Part shown: positions 56,746 to 64,000 of the stretch, piece after piece
Layout: each line of letters opens with the position of its first letter
Position numbering within the stretch: position 1 is the first letter of the stretch
Origin: Cupriavidus metallidurans CH34
Lineage (GTDB): Bacteria; Pseudomonadota; Gammaproteobacteria; Burkholderiales; Burkholderiaceae
Length of the DNA stretch: 64,000 bases
Assembly: GCF_000196015.1 (NCBI RefSeq)
Contig: NC_007973.1
Span: 1,240,001 to 1,304,000, forward strand
Direction: 5' to 3'
The notes under the pieces: generated by a model
What the model saw: the letters and a program-made list of their open reading frames with translations, nothing else
What the model was told of the DNA's origin: nothing
The model's database searches: none
Translations under genes and position numbers: made by a program

Positions 56746-57726
56746 TTACTCCAGGGTAATGTTCTGATCGACGGCGATCTTCTTGCGCAGTTCCAGTTCA
56801 CGCTTGATCTGTGCCGCGTACTGTTGCGGCGTGTTGCCGTCGGGGTAGGCACCGGCGTCGTGCAGACGCTTCTTCACATTGGGATCCTGCAGGGCCTTGA
56901 CCGCCGCATCGTGCACCTTGGTGATGATGGCAGCAGGGGTGCCCGCCGGGGCCACCAGGCCATACCAGGCCATGTTGTTCATGTCCTTCATGCCTTCTTC
57001 CGCGAACGTCGGCACGTTGGGCAGGCCTTCCACGCGCCTCGGCGCGGCGACGGCCAGGGCGCGCAGCTTGTCGCTCTGGATGAACGGCATCGACGACGGC
57101 AGGTTGTCGAACTGCGCGTTGACCTGTCCGGCCAGCGTGTCATTCAGCGCCGGGCCCGATCCACGGTACGGGATGTGGACCATATCGGTCTTGGTGATGT
57201 ACTTGAACAGCTCGCCATCCAGGTGCGAGATGCTGCCCTTGCCAGCCGACGCATAGCTGTACTTGCCGGGGTTCGATTTCACCAGGGCAATGAACTCCTT
57301 CAGGTTCTTTGCGGGCACCTTCGGGTTCACGGTCAGCACGTTCGGCACGTTCACCAGGTTGGTGATCGGCGCGAAGTCCTTGATCGGGTCGTACGGGTTC
57401 TTGGGGTTGGTGGCCGGATTGGTAGCCATCGTGCTGACCGTGGCGATACCCAGCGTATAGCCATCAGGCGCGGACTTGGCCAGCGCATCGGCGCCGATCG
57501 CGCCGCCGCCGCCGCCGCGGTTTTCCACCACCACTGGCTGACCCAGTTCACGGCCGATCGCATCGGACACGGCGCGGCCAACGATATCCGTGGTACCGCC
57601 GGCGGCGAATGGCACGATCAGGCGGATCGGCTTGGTCGGATACGCTTGCGCGTGGGCGATGCCGGTCTGGGTCAGGCCGAGGACGGCGAGGGCGGCGATG
57701 GCGCCCGTATTCAGAACTGCTTTCAA
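56746..57726 (-). CDS. Bug-family (TctC) periplasmic receptor
   Basis: A 326-residue tripartite-tricarboxylate-type solute receptor. The signal (NTGAIAALAVLGLTQTGIAHAQ) leads to YPTKPIRLIVPFAAGGTTDIVGR, the hallmark Bug start, then VENRGGGGGAIGADA and the SMPFIQSDKLRALAV strand. I start at TTG 57726 because GGAGG lies seven bases before it and the signal begins there; a distant ATG at 57816 has no such site. No tctAB genes are near, as is common for the many orphan Bug proteins of this group. Ligand unknown. Confidence 0.9.
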   Translation of the reverse strand: MKAVLNTGAIAALAVLGLTQTGIAHAQAYPTKPIRLIVPFAAGGTTDIVGRAVSDAIGRELGQPVVVENRGGGGGAIGADALAKSAPDGYTLGIATVSTMATNPATNPKNPYDPIKDFAPITNLVNVPNVLTVNPKVPAKNLKEFIALVKSNPGKYSYASAGKGSISHLDGELFKYITKTDMVHIPYRGSGPALNDTLAGQVNAQFDNLPSSMPFIQSDKLRALAVAAPRRVEGLPNVPTFAEEGMKDMNNMAWYGLVAPAGTPAAIITKVHDAAVKALQDPNVKKRLHDAGAYPDGNTPQQYAAQIKRELELRKKIAVDQNITLE

Positions 57727-57935
57727 AAGATGCCTCCAGGTGTTGCTAGTACGTGTTGCTAGTTGTGCTGGTTCCGCAATACGGAACTTCGTTCCGTGAT
57801 GTGCGTCGACGGGCATTCAACCGTGAAATGGCGGGGGCGGGGAATCGGGGAGAACCCGTGGGTGCGCGCGTGAGAGCGTAGCGGGTGAGCAATGACGCGC
57901 ATATGAAGCAGGAAGCGCTGCGGGAGCGCCAATGC

Positions 57936-57969
57936 AAAAGGCCGAAAGCAATGCTGCTTTCGGCCTTTT
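57936..57969 (-). terminator. terminator of tRNA-Lys copy 1
   Basis: 15-bp perfect arms AAAAGGCCGAAAGCA / TGCTTTCGGCCTTTT with loop ATGC. Confidence 0.9.
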
Positions 57970-57979
57970 CTGAATTCGC

Positions 57980-58055
57980 TGGTGGGGCGTGAGTGACTCG
58001 AACACTCGACCTACGGATTAAGAGTCCGCTGCTCTACCAACTGAGCTAACGCCCC
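57980..58055 (-). tRNA. tRNA-Lys(CTT), copy 1
   Basis: A 76-base tRNA with encoded CCA. Acceptor GGGGCGT/ACGCCCC; anticodon stem GCGGA/TCCGT with loop CTCTTAA gives CTT. Identical to the copy at 60792-60867. Promoter: TTGCGC (58092-58097) and TAGAAT (58069-58074) with 17 bases between. Confidence 0.97.
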
Positions 58056-58176
58056 AACGAAGAAAGAGATTCTAGCAAGGTACCGAATACTGCGCAAGCC
58101 CTTGTTCGCAATTTTTTCATCGGCATGTCAGGTGCCGCTTACAATGCGCCCACTGTCTCAATGGCTCCCATCCGTC

Positions 58177-59076
58177 ATGCACGCCCGTGTCCTGCGCTAT
58201 CTCGATGAAGTCGTGCGCCGTGGTTCGATCCGTCGCGCCGCCGAGCATCTGCACGTGGCGCCAACTGCGATCAACCGGCAGATCCTTGAGTTGGAGGCGG
58301 AGTTGGGGGCACCGCTGTTCGACCGGATCAACCGCCGCCTGCACCTGACGCCGTTGGGTGAGATGGTGCTCGCTCACGTGCGGCAGACGCTGCGCGAGCA
58401 TGAGGCGCTGCAGGCGCGCGTTGCCGAGATCAAGGGCGCGCGGCGCGGCATGGTCACGGTTGCGACCACGTCGGGTCTGGCGGGCTCCCTGCTGCCATCT
58501 CTCGTGCACGACTTCCGCCAGCATCACCCTGGCATCGTGGTGCGTGTGGCGGACCTGCCCGTGGCCGGCATCGTGGCGGCGGTGGAGCAGGGCGACGCAG
58601 ACCTGGGGCTCGGCTACGACTTGCCGGAGGTGGCGGCGTTCCGCGTGATGGCCAGCCGTGACTGGTCGATTGGCGCGGTGGTGGCGCCGGGGCATCCCCT
58701 GGCCACGCAGCCGTCGACACGGCTGGCGGAGTGCGCCGGCTATCCATTGATCCTCCCGGCGCCTTCGCTGTCGATCCGCGCGCTCGTCGACGACGCCTTC
58801 GCGCGCCAGTCGGTCGAGGTGACGTCCGCTGTGGAATCGACCTCGGTCGTGTTGATCCAGCGACTCGCGGCGGCCGGGGCCGGTGTGGCGCTGCTCAATC
58901 CGCTCGATGTGATGGATGAGCGCGCGCGTGGCGCCGTGGTCTTCGTGCCGCTGCGCGACAGCGATCTACGGCAGCAAGCGTTGAGGATGGTTGCGCGGGC
59001 GCGGGCGCCGCTGAGTCCCGCAGCCGAACTGATGGCGGAGCGTATCGGCACCGCGCTGGACGGCCTGTTCCGTTAA
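58177..59076 (+). CDS. LysR-type regulator
   Basis: A 299-residue LysR protein: HTH (LRYLDEVVRRGSIRRAAEHLHVAPTAINRQILELE) and a periplasmic-binding-like effector domain. I start at MHARVLRY (58177), the usual length; an ATG at 58144 is possible. It reads toward the amidohydrolase 127 bases downstream and may regulate it. Confidence 0.9.
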   Translation: MHARVLRYLDEVVRRGSIRRAAEHLHVAPTAINRQILELEAELGAPLFDRINRRLHLTPLGEMVLAHVRQTLREHEALQARVAEIKGARRGMVTVATTSGLAGSLLPSLVHDFRQHHPGIVVRVADLPVAGIVAAVEQGDADLGLGYDLPEVAAFRVMASRDWSIGAVVAPGHPLATQPSTRLAECAGYPLILPAPSLSIRALVDDAFARQSVEVTSAVESTSVVLIQRLAAAGAGVALLNPLDVMDERARGAVVFVPLRDSDLRQQALRMVARARAPLSPAAELMAERIGTALDGLFR

Positions 59077-59203
59077 TTCCGCCCGTCAACGGTTCACGAT
59101 CCAGGTGTCCTCATTTTGTGGACACCAAGCGCGAAATTCTGCGCTTTGGGTGCGTACTGGCGTTGCGTAGACTGCGCAACGTTCACAACCGATGCACATC
59201 ACT

Positions 59204-60595
59204 ATGACTTTGATCCTTCAGCACGCCGACGTACTCGTCACCATGGACGCGCAGCGGCGCGAAATTGCCGATGGCGCGCTGGTCGCGAACGGGCCGGCGG
59301 TGGAGTGGGTGGGGCCCACGGCCGAGTTGCCCGAGCAATACCGTCGGCTTGTCGACGAGGGGCGCGCCGAGGTTGTCGATATGCGCGGGCATGTGGTCAT
59401 GCCCGGGCTGGTCAACACCCATCACCATATGTACCAGAGCCTGACGCGCGCCGTGCCTGCCGCGCAGGATGCCGAGTTGTTCGGGTGGCTGACCAATCTC
59501 TACATGCTCTGGTCGCACCTGACGCCGGAGATGATCCGCGTGTCGACCCAGACCGCGATGGCCGAACTGATGCTGTCCGGATGCACGACTACCAGCGATC
59601 ACCTGTACCTCTATCCAAATGGATCGCGCCTGGACGATTCGATCGACGCGGCGCGCCAGATCGGCATGCGTTTTCACGCGGCACGCGGTTCGATGAGTGT
59701 CGGCCGTAGCCAGGGTGGCCTGCCGCCCGATGTCGTCGTGGAAACCGAGGCAGCGATCTTGCGCGACAGCCAGCGGCTGGTCGAGCAGTATCACGATGCG
59801 TCGCGGCACGCGATGCTGCGTGTGGTGCTGGCCCCGTGCTCGCCGTTCTCAGTGTCGCGCGACCTGATGAGGGAGTCCGCGAAGATGGCGCGCCACTACG
59901 GGGTGTCGCTGCATACTCACCTTGCGGAGAACGACAACGACATTGCCTACTCGCGCGAGAAATTCGGCATGACGCCCGCGCAGTACGCGGAGGATCTGGG
60001 CTGGGTTGGGCACGATGTCTGGCACGCGCACTGCGTGAAGCTCGATGAGGAAGGGGTGGCGTTGTTCGCCCGTACCGGCACGGGCGTGGCGCATTGCCCT
60101 TGTTCCAACATGCGGCTGGCTTCTGGCATCGCGCCGATTCGCCGGATGCGTGACGCCGGCGTGCCCGTGGGGCTCGGCGTCGGCGGCAGCGCATCGAACG
60201 ACGGCGCGCACATGCTTGGCGAAGCCCGTCAGGCGATGCTGCTGCAGCGGGTCGGGTACGGCCCGGCCGCGATGAGCGCGCGCGAGGCGCTCGAGATTGC
60301 CACGCTTGGCGGGGCCAAGGTGCTGAATCGGGATGACATTGGCGCGCTCGCGCCGGGTATGTCGGCGGATATCGTCGCCTTCGATATGTCGGGCGTCGGC
60401 TACGCTGGAGCTGGGCACGATCCGGTGGCGGCCCTGGTGTTCTGCACGCCGGGCAATGTGTCGATGAGCGTTATCAATGGCCGCGTGGTGATTCGCGATG
60501 GACATCTGCTGACCGCGGATCTGCCGAACGTGCTGTCGGATCATCGGCGCCTGGCGCGCACGCTGTTCGAGCGTGCGCAGGCGGCGGGTGCATGA
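59204..60595 (+). CDS. amidohydrolase, 8-oxoguanine deaminase-like
   Basis: A 463-residue metal-dependent deaminase of the AtzB/TrzN/8-oxoguanine-deaminase branch. Metal ligands: HHHMYQS near residue 70, HTHLAEND, HAHCVKLDEEG and the Asp in GVGGSASNDGAHML. VMPGLVNTHHH and the C-terminal GMSADIVAFD are typical. It would act on an aminated purine or triazine ring in the cytosol. An ATG four codons upstream (59192) is equally possible; neither start has a clear ribosome-binding site. Confidence 0.87.
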   Translation: MTLILQHADVLVTMDAQRREIADGALVANGPAVEWVGPTAELPEQYRRLVDEGRAEVVDMRGHVVMPGLVNTHHHMYQSLTRAVPAAQDAELFGWLTNLYMLWSHLTPEMIRVSTQTAMAELMLSGCTTTSDHLYLYPNGSRLDDSIDAARQIGMRFHAARGSMSVGRSQGGLPPDVVVETEAAILRDSQRLVEQYHDASRHAMLRVVLAPCSPFSVSRDLMRESAKMARHYGVSLHTHLAENDNDIAYSREKFGMTPAQYAEDLGWVGHDVWHAHCVKLDEEGVALFARTGTGVAHCPCSNMRLASGIAPIRRMRDAGVPVGLGVGGSASNDGAHMLGEARQAMLLQRVGYGPAAMSAREALEIATLGGAKVLNRDDIGALAPGMSADIVAFDMSGVGYAGAGHDPVAALVFCTPGNVSMSVINGRVVIRDGHLLTADLPNVLSDHRRLARTLFERAQAAGA

Positions 60596-60610
60596 TTCGT
60601 TGAAAGCGCT

Positions 60611-60643
60611 CGGCGTTTGATGAGCGGATGACATCAAACGCCG
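60611..60643. repeat. perfect inverted repeat after the amidohydrolase gene
   Basis: CGGCGTTTGATG / CATCAAACGCCG, 12-bp perfect arms around nine bases, 15 bases past the stop. No T-run; factor-dependent terminator or protein site. Confidence 0.5.
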
Positions 60644-60750
60644 GTCGATGCCGGAGCTGGTGTGCAGCGATGGCGCATGCGCTGGATGACACTGGCGCGA
60701 CATCGGCGACTCGGGGCTCGGCGCATTGAGGTGCACCAAGCCACCAAAGC

Positions 60751-60784
60751 AAAAGGCCGGAAGCATTGCTGCTTCCGGCCTTTT
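60751..60784 (-). terminator. terminator of tRNA-Lys copy 2
   Basis: 15-bp perfect arms AAAAGGCCGGAAGCA / TGCTTCCGGCCTTTT. Compared with copy 1, one base pair has changed on both arms (A-T to G-C), keeping the stem. Confidence 0.9.
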
Positions 60785-60791
60785 TGGTGTC

Positions 60792-60867
60792 TGGTGGGGC
60801 GTGAGTGACTCGAACACTCGACCTACGGATTAAGAGTCCGCTGCTCTACCAACTGAGCTAACGCCCC
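60792..60867 (-). tRNA. tRNA-Lys(CTT), copy 2
   Basis: Same 76-base sequence and anticodon as the copy at 57980-58055. Confidence 0.97.
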
Positions 60868-60880
60868 GACGAAGACCGAG

Positions 60881-60908
60881 ATTCTAGCAGCATTTTTGGC
60901 TTTGTCAA
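60881..60908 (-). promoter_or_regulatory. promoter of tRNA-Lys copy 2
   Basis: On the minus strand TTGACA (60903-60908) and TAGAAT (60881-60886) with a 16-base spacer, ending 13 bases before the mature tRNA; a strong sigma-70 promoter by sequence. Confidence 0.75.
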
Positions 60909-61113
60909 ATCTTTAATGAGAGATTCTTCCACTAGCCTGCACATCGCCCTGACATATACGGCTGACATGCTCGTGCCCCGCGATGGGAAATCGTCCGACA
61001 TCGTGACGAGCATTGAGACACATCGCATTCTCAAATTTCCACGCATGGGATCGAAGACGATTTCCGCCAAGCCATGTTAGGATGCTTTTCCACTTGCATA
61101 TTGGAGGGCTGTG

Positions 61114-61380
61114 ATGATGGAAATCAAATTCCAGGAGCAAGACCGCTACGACATCAACAACGAAGGTTTGCTGTTCCACGCGATTGTCGATGGTGAGCAA
61201 GTGACATGTGTCGTAACACGCGAGGCGCTGTGGGAAGGCTTTAGTGCCGACCAGGTGCTGTCGCTCGAAGAGGCGTTCCGTGCTGGTCGTGAAACGATCG
61301 AGCGCGCGGCCTTGGTGCTGATAGAGCAGGGCGTGCCGCAACCTATCGTGGTCAAGCGCGCGCACGTGGCGCCGGTCTGA
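61114..61380 (+). CDS. DUF1488 protein
   Basis: An 88-residue small soluble protein with the DUF1488 pattern: a short beta part (LLFHAIVDGEQVTCVVTREAL) followed by a helix (VLSLEEAFRAGRETIERAALVLIE). GGAGG lies six bases before the ATG at 61114. Function unknown. Confidence 0.8.
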   Translation: MMEIKFQEQDRYDINNEGLLFHAIVDGEQVTCVVTREALWEGFSADQVLSLEEAFRAGRETIERAALVLIEQGVPQPIVVKRAHVAPV

Positions 61381-61499
61381 CCCGGCGGCGCACCCCTCCG
61401 CCGCCGGCTTCGGCTACGTCTCACGCGTAGACCGGCCGGCGCGCTCACATACCTACCGTCTTTCGTCTTACATCAACGTCTGGTTGTTCCGATTGCCGC

Positions 61500-63311
61500 T
61501 CAGGCAGAGGCCGCTGCGTCTGACGCGTTGGCTTGTGGCGAGCGCGGCACGGCTCCCGGGCGCTGCGCGCATTCCTCGAAGATGCGCGCCTGGCATTGCG
61601 CGCAGATGTCGGGCGAAAGACTGCCGATGATCGTGTGCAGCGCCTGTCGCTTGGTGGGGAAGATGTGGTCGTCGCCGAGCTTGGCGGTGAAACCGGTCTG
61701 TTCCCAGGTCTCGAGGACCTGCGTGCGCGGACGGTGGAAATAGAGGTTGCCGCCGGCTGCACGCCGCTCGGCCAGCTCGGCTTCCCACATCTCCGCGCCG
61801 GCCAGGTCGATGAAGTTCATGCTCTTGGTCATCGCCAGCAGATGCTTCTGGCTGGCGTTGACCGTGCGCAGCCAGTGCAGGCGATCGGTGACGTATTGCA
61901 CGGCGCCGAAGTAGATCGCGCCTTCCATGCGCAGGAGCTTCAACTGCGGACATTCCGGTTGGGGTCGGCGCAGTTCGTCCAGCGGTGTGAAGCGGCGGCC
62001 AGGGTCATCGGCATCCGGCACGAGGCTGCGCACGGCGGGGCGCGAGGTGCGATACAGGTACGCGACGAGCGACAGAATCGTGCCGAGCAATACGGCCATC
62101 TCGAGCCGGATCGCCAGCGTGGCGACGAACGTGCCTACCGCAATCGCGAACTCGGTGCGCGAGAGTCGCGCGATACGGCGCAGGCGCTGGAAATCGAACA
62201 GGCCCCAGGCCACGAGCAGCAGCATGGCCGAGATCGCCGCCAGCGGAATCTGCGCCAGCAGCGGCGCGCTGACCATGACGAGCACGACCAGCAGCAGCGC
62301 AGAGAACACGCTGGCCAGAGGCGTCTGCGCGCCGGCCTCGAAATTCGGGACCGAGCGGTTCAGCGATCCACAAGAAATGTAGCCGGAGAAAAATCCGCCC
62401 GCGATATTCGACAGCCCCTGGCCGATGAACTCGCGGTTGGCGTCGATGTGCTGGCCCGAGCGCAATGCCACGGCCTTGGCAATCGAAATCGACTGGCCGA
62501 GCGCGACGATGGTCAGTGCCGAGGCAATGCCCAGCAGGTCAGGCACCGTGCGCCAGTTGATGTCGGGGATATGGAATGGTGGAATCGCCGATGGAATCGG
62601 CCCCACCACGTTCACATGCCTGGCGGCGCCCCAACCAGTGGAGTTGAGCAGCAGCGCAACGCCGTAGCCGGCGAGCAGGCCGATCAGCATGAAGGGCGCG
62701 CGGCGCGAGATCCGTTTGACGAGCAGCGTGACCGCCAGCGTCACGGCGCCGACGATCAACGCGCTACCGCTGACCGTGTCGAGATTGTCGAGCAGGAAGC
62801 GCACCACGCCGAATGCGCTCGTGCCGGTTGGCACGGCAAGCCCAAGCAGATCCTTCAGCGCGTGAAGTCCGATCAAGGTCGCGGCGCCACAGGTGAAACC
62901 GAGTAGAACCGATGGCGAAATGAAATTGGCGAGCGATCCGAGCCGGAGCGCGCCTACCGCCAGTTGCAGGATGCCGACCAGCATCGTGACCGCCAGCGCC
63001 AGCGAGATATAGGCGGGGCTGCCCGCAAATGCCACCGGACTCAGCATGGCGAACAGCGCGAGGGAATTGGCGTTGGTCGGTCCCGACATCACATGCCAGC
63101 TCGAGCCGAACAGGGCGGCGACGATGCAGGGGATCACGGCCGTATAGATGCCGTACTGGGGGGGTAGACCGGCCAGCGTGGCAAAGGCCACGCCCTGCGG
63201 TAGCACCAGCACCGCGCCAAGCAGTCCGGCAACCAGATCGGCGCGCAGCGTCAGCGGCGTGACGCGCGGGAGCCAGGGAAACCAGCGCGTCAGGGCCAGA
63301 TTCGCACGCAT
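61500..63311 (-). CDS. SulP-family anion transporter with STAS domain
   Basis: A 603-residue inner-membrane transporter. The membrane part (about 1-410) starts LRADLVAGLLGAVLVLPQGVAFATLAGLPPQYGIYTA, a SulP signature; a cytosolic STAS domain (about 455-555, LRMEGAIYFGAVQYV, KSMNFIDLAGAEMW) follows. The substrate may be sulfate, bicarbonate or a dicarboxylate. After STAS there is a ~45-residue tail with CAQC and a later Cys, unusual for the family. It starts three bases past the xthA stop on the same strand. Confidence 0.93.
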   Translation of the reverse strand: MRANLALTRWFPWLPRVTPLTLRADLVAGLLGAVLVLPQGVAFATLAGLPPQYGIYTAVIPCIVAALFGSSWHVMSGPTNANSLALFAMLSPVAFAGSPAYISLALAVTMLVGILQLAVGALRLGSLANFISPSVLLGFTCGAATLIGLHALKDLLGLAVPTGTSAFGVVRFLLDNLDTVSGSALIVGAVTLAVTLLVKRISRRAPFMLIGLLAGYGVALLLNSTGWGAARHVNVVGPIPSAIPPFHIPDINWRTVPDLLGIASALTIVALGQSISIAKAVALRSGQHIDANREFIGQGLSNIAGGFFSGYISCGSLNRSVPNFEAGAQTPLASVFSALLLVVLVMVSAPLLAQIPLAAISAMLLLVAWGLFDFQRLRRIARLSRTEFAIAVGTFVATLAIRLEMAVLLGTILSLVAYLYRTSRPAVRSLVPDADDPGRRFTPLDELRRPQPECPQLKLLRMEGAIYFGAVQYVTDRLHWLRTVNASQKHLLAMTKSMNFIDLAGAEMWEAELAERRAAGGNLYFHRPRTQVLETWEQTGFTAKLGDDHIFPTKRQALHTIIGSLSPDICAQCQARIFEECAQRPGAVPRSPQANASDAAASA

Positions 63312-63314
63312 CGG

Positions 63315-64000
63315 CTAGCCGAGCGTGAGCGTGGCCACGACAGGGGTGTGGTCAGACGGCTGCTCCCAGCGGCGCGGCTCCTTGTCGATGACACACGTCG
63401 CGCACTGCCGCGCCAGGTCGGCCGAAAGCAGGATATGGTCGATACGCAACCCGGCATTGCGGCGGAAACCCATCATTCGGTAATCCCACCACGAGAACAT
63501 TTTCTCGGGCTGTTCGAACATGCGGAAGGAGTCAACCAGACCCAGGCCGATCAATGTCTGGAACGCGTCGCGCTCCTGCGGCGAGACCAGGTTCTGGCCC
63601 TCCCACTTGGCCGGGTCGTGGACGTCGCGGTCTTCCGGGGCGATGTTGAAGTCTCCCAGCAGCGCGAGTTTCGGATACCGGGTCATTTCGGCGCGCAGCC
63701 ACTCGATCATGGCCTTGAGCCAGTCGAGCTTGTAGACGAACTTGTCCGAGTCCAGCGCCTGGCCATTCGGGAAGTACGCGCTAATCAGACGTACGTCGCC
63801 GTACGTGCCGGCGATCACGCGTTGCTGCGCATCCTCATAGCCGGGAATGTTGCGCACCACGTCAGTCGGCACGGGCATGGCCGCGTTGCGTGCCAGGATC
63901 GCCACACCGTTGTAGGTTTTCTGACCTGTGAAGATGCTATGGAAGCCGGCCGCTTGGAGTTCGGCCAGCGGGTACTTGTCGTCGGGCAGCTTTAGTTCCT
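63315..64000 (-). CDS. xthA: exodeoxyribonuclease III, N-terminus beyond window
   Basis: The C-terminal ~228 codons of an AP endonuclease/3'-5' exonuclease for base-excision repair; the start lies to the right of the window. Visible motifs: TGQKTYNGVAIL, RVIAGTYGDVRLISAYFPNG, LLGDFNIAPEDRDVHDP (Asp and Asn of the active site), SWWDYR and the end LRIDHILLS...PSDHTPVVATL with the catalytic Asp-His. The frame is open to the last base. Confidence 0.95.
   Translation of the reverse strand, partial: ELKLPDDKYPLAELQAAGFHSIFTGQKTYNGVAILARNAAMPVPTDVVRNIPGYEDAQQRVIAGTYGDVRLISAYFPNGQALDSDKFVYKLDWLKAMIEWLRAEMTRYPKLALLGDFNIAPEDRDVHDPAKWEGQNLVSPQERDAFQTLIGLGLVDSFRMFEQPEKMFSWWDYRMMGFRRNAGLRIDHILLSADLARQCATCVIDKEPRRWEQPSDHTPVVATLTLG

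Overview
The window reads as chromosomal DNA of a beta-proteobacterium in the Burkholderiaceae, most like Cupriavidus/Ralstonia. The grounds are high GC, the block thrS-infC-rpmI-rplT-pheS-pheT-ihfA-merR-tRNA-Pro, the 1600-residue class NAD-glutamate dehydrogenase, an orphan Bug receptor, and the ketone-body/PHB-type genes scoAB and hbdH. The species cannot be fixed from sequence alone. Most of the window is ordinary core and metabolic genome; there is no prophage, CRISPR array or large island. One insertion sequence is present.

Layout. 0-7.4 kb: end of an alpha/beta hydrolase and metY (minus), then a CBS-domain protein, a lysophospholipid flippase/acyltransferase fusion, a glutathione S-transferase-like protein, aroC and an MFS transporter (plus). 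7.5-10.8 kb: FAD oxidoreductase with its FadR-type regulator, a PilZ protein and a possible gene remnant. 11.1-15.9 kb: a TMAO/DMSO-type reductase operon (cytochrome, TorD-like chaperone, TorA-like enzyme) whose cytochrome has an unusual domain make-up. 16-22.3 kb: ETF-ubiquinone oxidoreductase, an SDR and a TRAP transporter operon with a thioesterase. 22.4-27.3 kb: PAS-LuxR regulator, scoAB, a DUF411 protein, hbdH, a hydrolase and a RidA protein. 27.4-38.3 kb: relA, tRNA-Val, a probable threonine attenuator, thrS and the translation block down to tRNA-Pro. 38.4-39.5 kb: a PglD-like acyltransferase between two matching terminator hairpins and a tiny membrane protein. 39.6-46.4 kb: a periplasmic methionine-sulfoxide repair operon (msrB-dipZ-msrA) with msrB broken by an IS5-family element, next to a divergent two-component system. 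46.3-50.3 kb: LysR and a second-type enolase, then small uncharacterised genes including one behind a near-perfect LexA box. 50.3-57.7 kb: NAD-glutamate dehydrogenase, a MarR-like regulator, a secreted repeat protein and the Bug receptor. 58-64 kb: two identical tRNA-Lys genes flanking a LysR/amidohydrolase pair, a DUF1488 protein, a SulP transporter and part of xthA.

The most interesting points are: (1) a leader peptide with five Thr codons in eleven residues, followed by hairpins and an intrinsic terminator upstream of thrS; (2) an exactly reconstructable IS5-type insertion that separates the catalytic Cys from the rest of MsrB; (3) a three-heme TorC-like cytochrome that appears to replace the usual NapC-type half with a diheme dehydrogenase-type half; and (4) a LexA box over the promoter of an unknown 86-residue gene. 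Functional statements rest on reading the translations and on family knowledge; no database search was run.
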